From NCBI RefSeq assembly GCF_002899675.1, contig NZ_PKUU01000013.1, forward strand, positions 1-64,000: DNA of 64,000 bases, in the 5' to 3' direction. Under the pieces are notes generated by a model that saw only the letters and a list, made by a program, of their open reading frames with translations, ran no database searches and was not told where the DNA came from. This stretch comes from Clostridium sp. chh4-2 (GTDB taxonomy: Bacteria; Bacillota; Clostridia; Lachnospirales; Lachnospiraceae). The stretch's first letter is position 1. Every line of letters starts with the position of its first letter. The position numbers and the translations under genes are program-made. Positions 63,867-64,000 of the stretch are shown here, in pieces.

Positions 63867-64000
63867 ATGACAATCAATGAAGCAAGTGAACGGTATCATA
63901 TTCCGGTTGAAGTTTTAAAGGAATATGAAAGCTGGGGGCTGTGTGATGAAGTAAAGAAAGTGATGGGGGTATGGCAGTACGATGACCAGGATATACAAAG
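63867..64000 (+). CDS. MerR-like regulator, N-terminus only (cut by window end)
   Basis: 44 codons remain. TINEASERYHIPVEVLKEYE then SWGLCDEVKKVMGVWQYDDQDIQ resembles the start of a MerR-type helix-turn-helix. GCGAGGTGG precedes the ATG. The rest, and therefore effector type, is outside the window. Confidence 0.6.
   Translation, partial: MTINEASERYHIPVEVLKEYESWGLCDEVKKVMGVWQYDDQDIQ

Overview
The window looks like the chromosome of an anaerobic, endospore-forming Firmicute, most likely a Lachnospiraceae (Clostridium cluster XIVa) member. The evidence is a complete spoIIIAA-AH operon, spoIVB, Gram-positive ribosome binding sites, clostridial cell-wall-binding repeats, a PTS and GC-moderate coding sequence. 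This placement is inferred from gene content and style, not from a marker gene.

Layout. 1-791: gene-free, holding a long imperfect palindrome and short repeats. 792-3617: TRAP transporter (dctPQM). 3714-5951: PhoH-family ATPase with PIN domain, then a small secreted cell-wall-binding protein. 6239-19998: large catabolic island with an HpcH-type aldolase, two FCD-type GntR regulators, a tripartite tricarboxylate-type transporter (TctCBA), an UlaG-like lactonase, a ribulose-phosphate 4-epimerase-like aldolase, a sugar-phosphate isomerase, a split transketolase, a UroD-like methyltransferase-fold protein, a beta-propeller-like unknown and a cytosolic sulfatase. 20146-28176: Lrp/AsnC regulator, oligopeptide-type ABC transporter (five subunits), DUF1028 protein and M20 amidohydrolase. 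28237-35786: signalling region with a diguanylate cyclase and a degenerate receiver on the minus strand, divergent from a LytTR regulator, a repeat-rich surface protein and a 7TM GHKL kinase joined by 4-base overlaps. 35844-40987: spoIIIA operon. 41151-45255: LysR regulator divergent from an RraA / hydroxyacid dehydrogenase / amidohydrolase operon. 45328-55805: conserved housekeeping run asp23-nusB-xseAB-ispA-dxs-tlyA-nadK-argR-recN-spoIVB. 55807-58082: a foreign-looking insert with two decayed small genes and an intact rhuM-type gene, bounded by a 117-bp duplication of the spoIVB 3' end. 58213-63776: a beta-glucoside PTS and phospho-beta-glucosidase operon flanked by two related LysR regulators. 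63867-64000: start of a MerR-like gene.

How it fits together. The catabolic island appears to import an organic acid or sugar acid and feed it through lactonase, epimerase and isomerase steps into a dedicated transketolase. The peptide ABC operon with M20 and DUF1028 enzymes probably imports and hydrolyses an N-acylated or peptide substrate. The LytTR/surface protein/GHKL operon resembles a self-contained cell-surface sensory module. Most striking structurally is the insert at spoIVB: the duplication begins at the codons of the catalytic Ser motif, so an element seems to have integrated there and restored the gene end. spo0A, the usual downstream neighbour of spoIVB, is not in this window.
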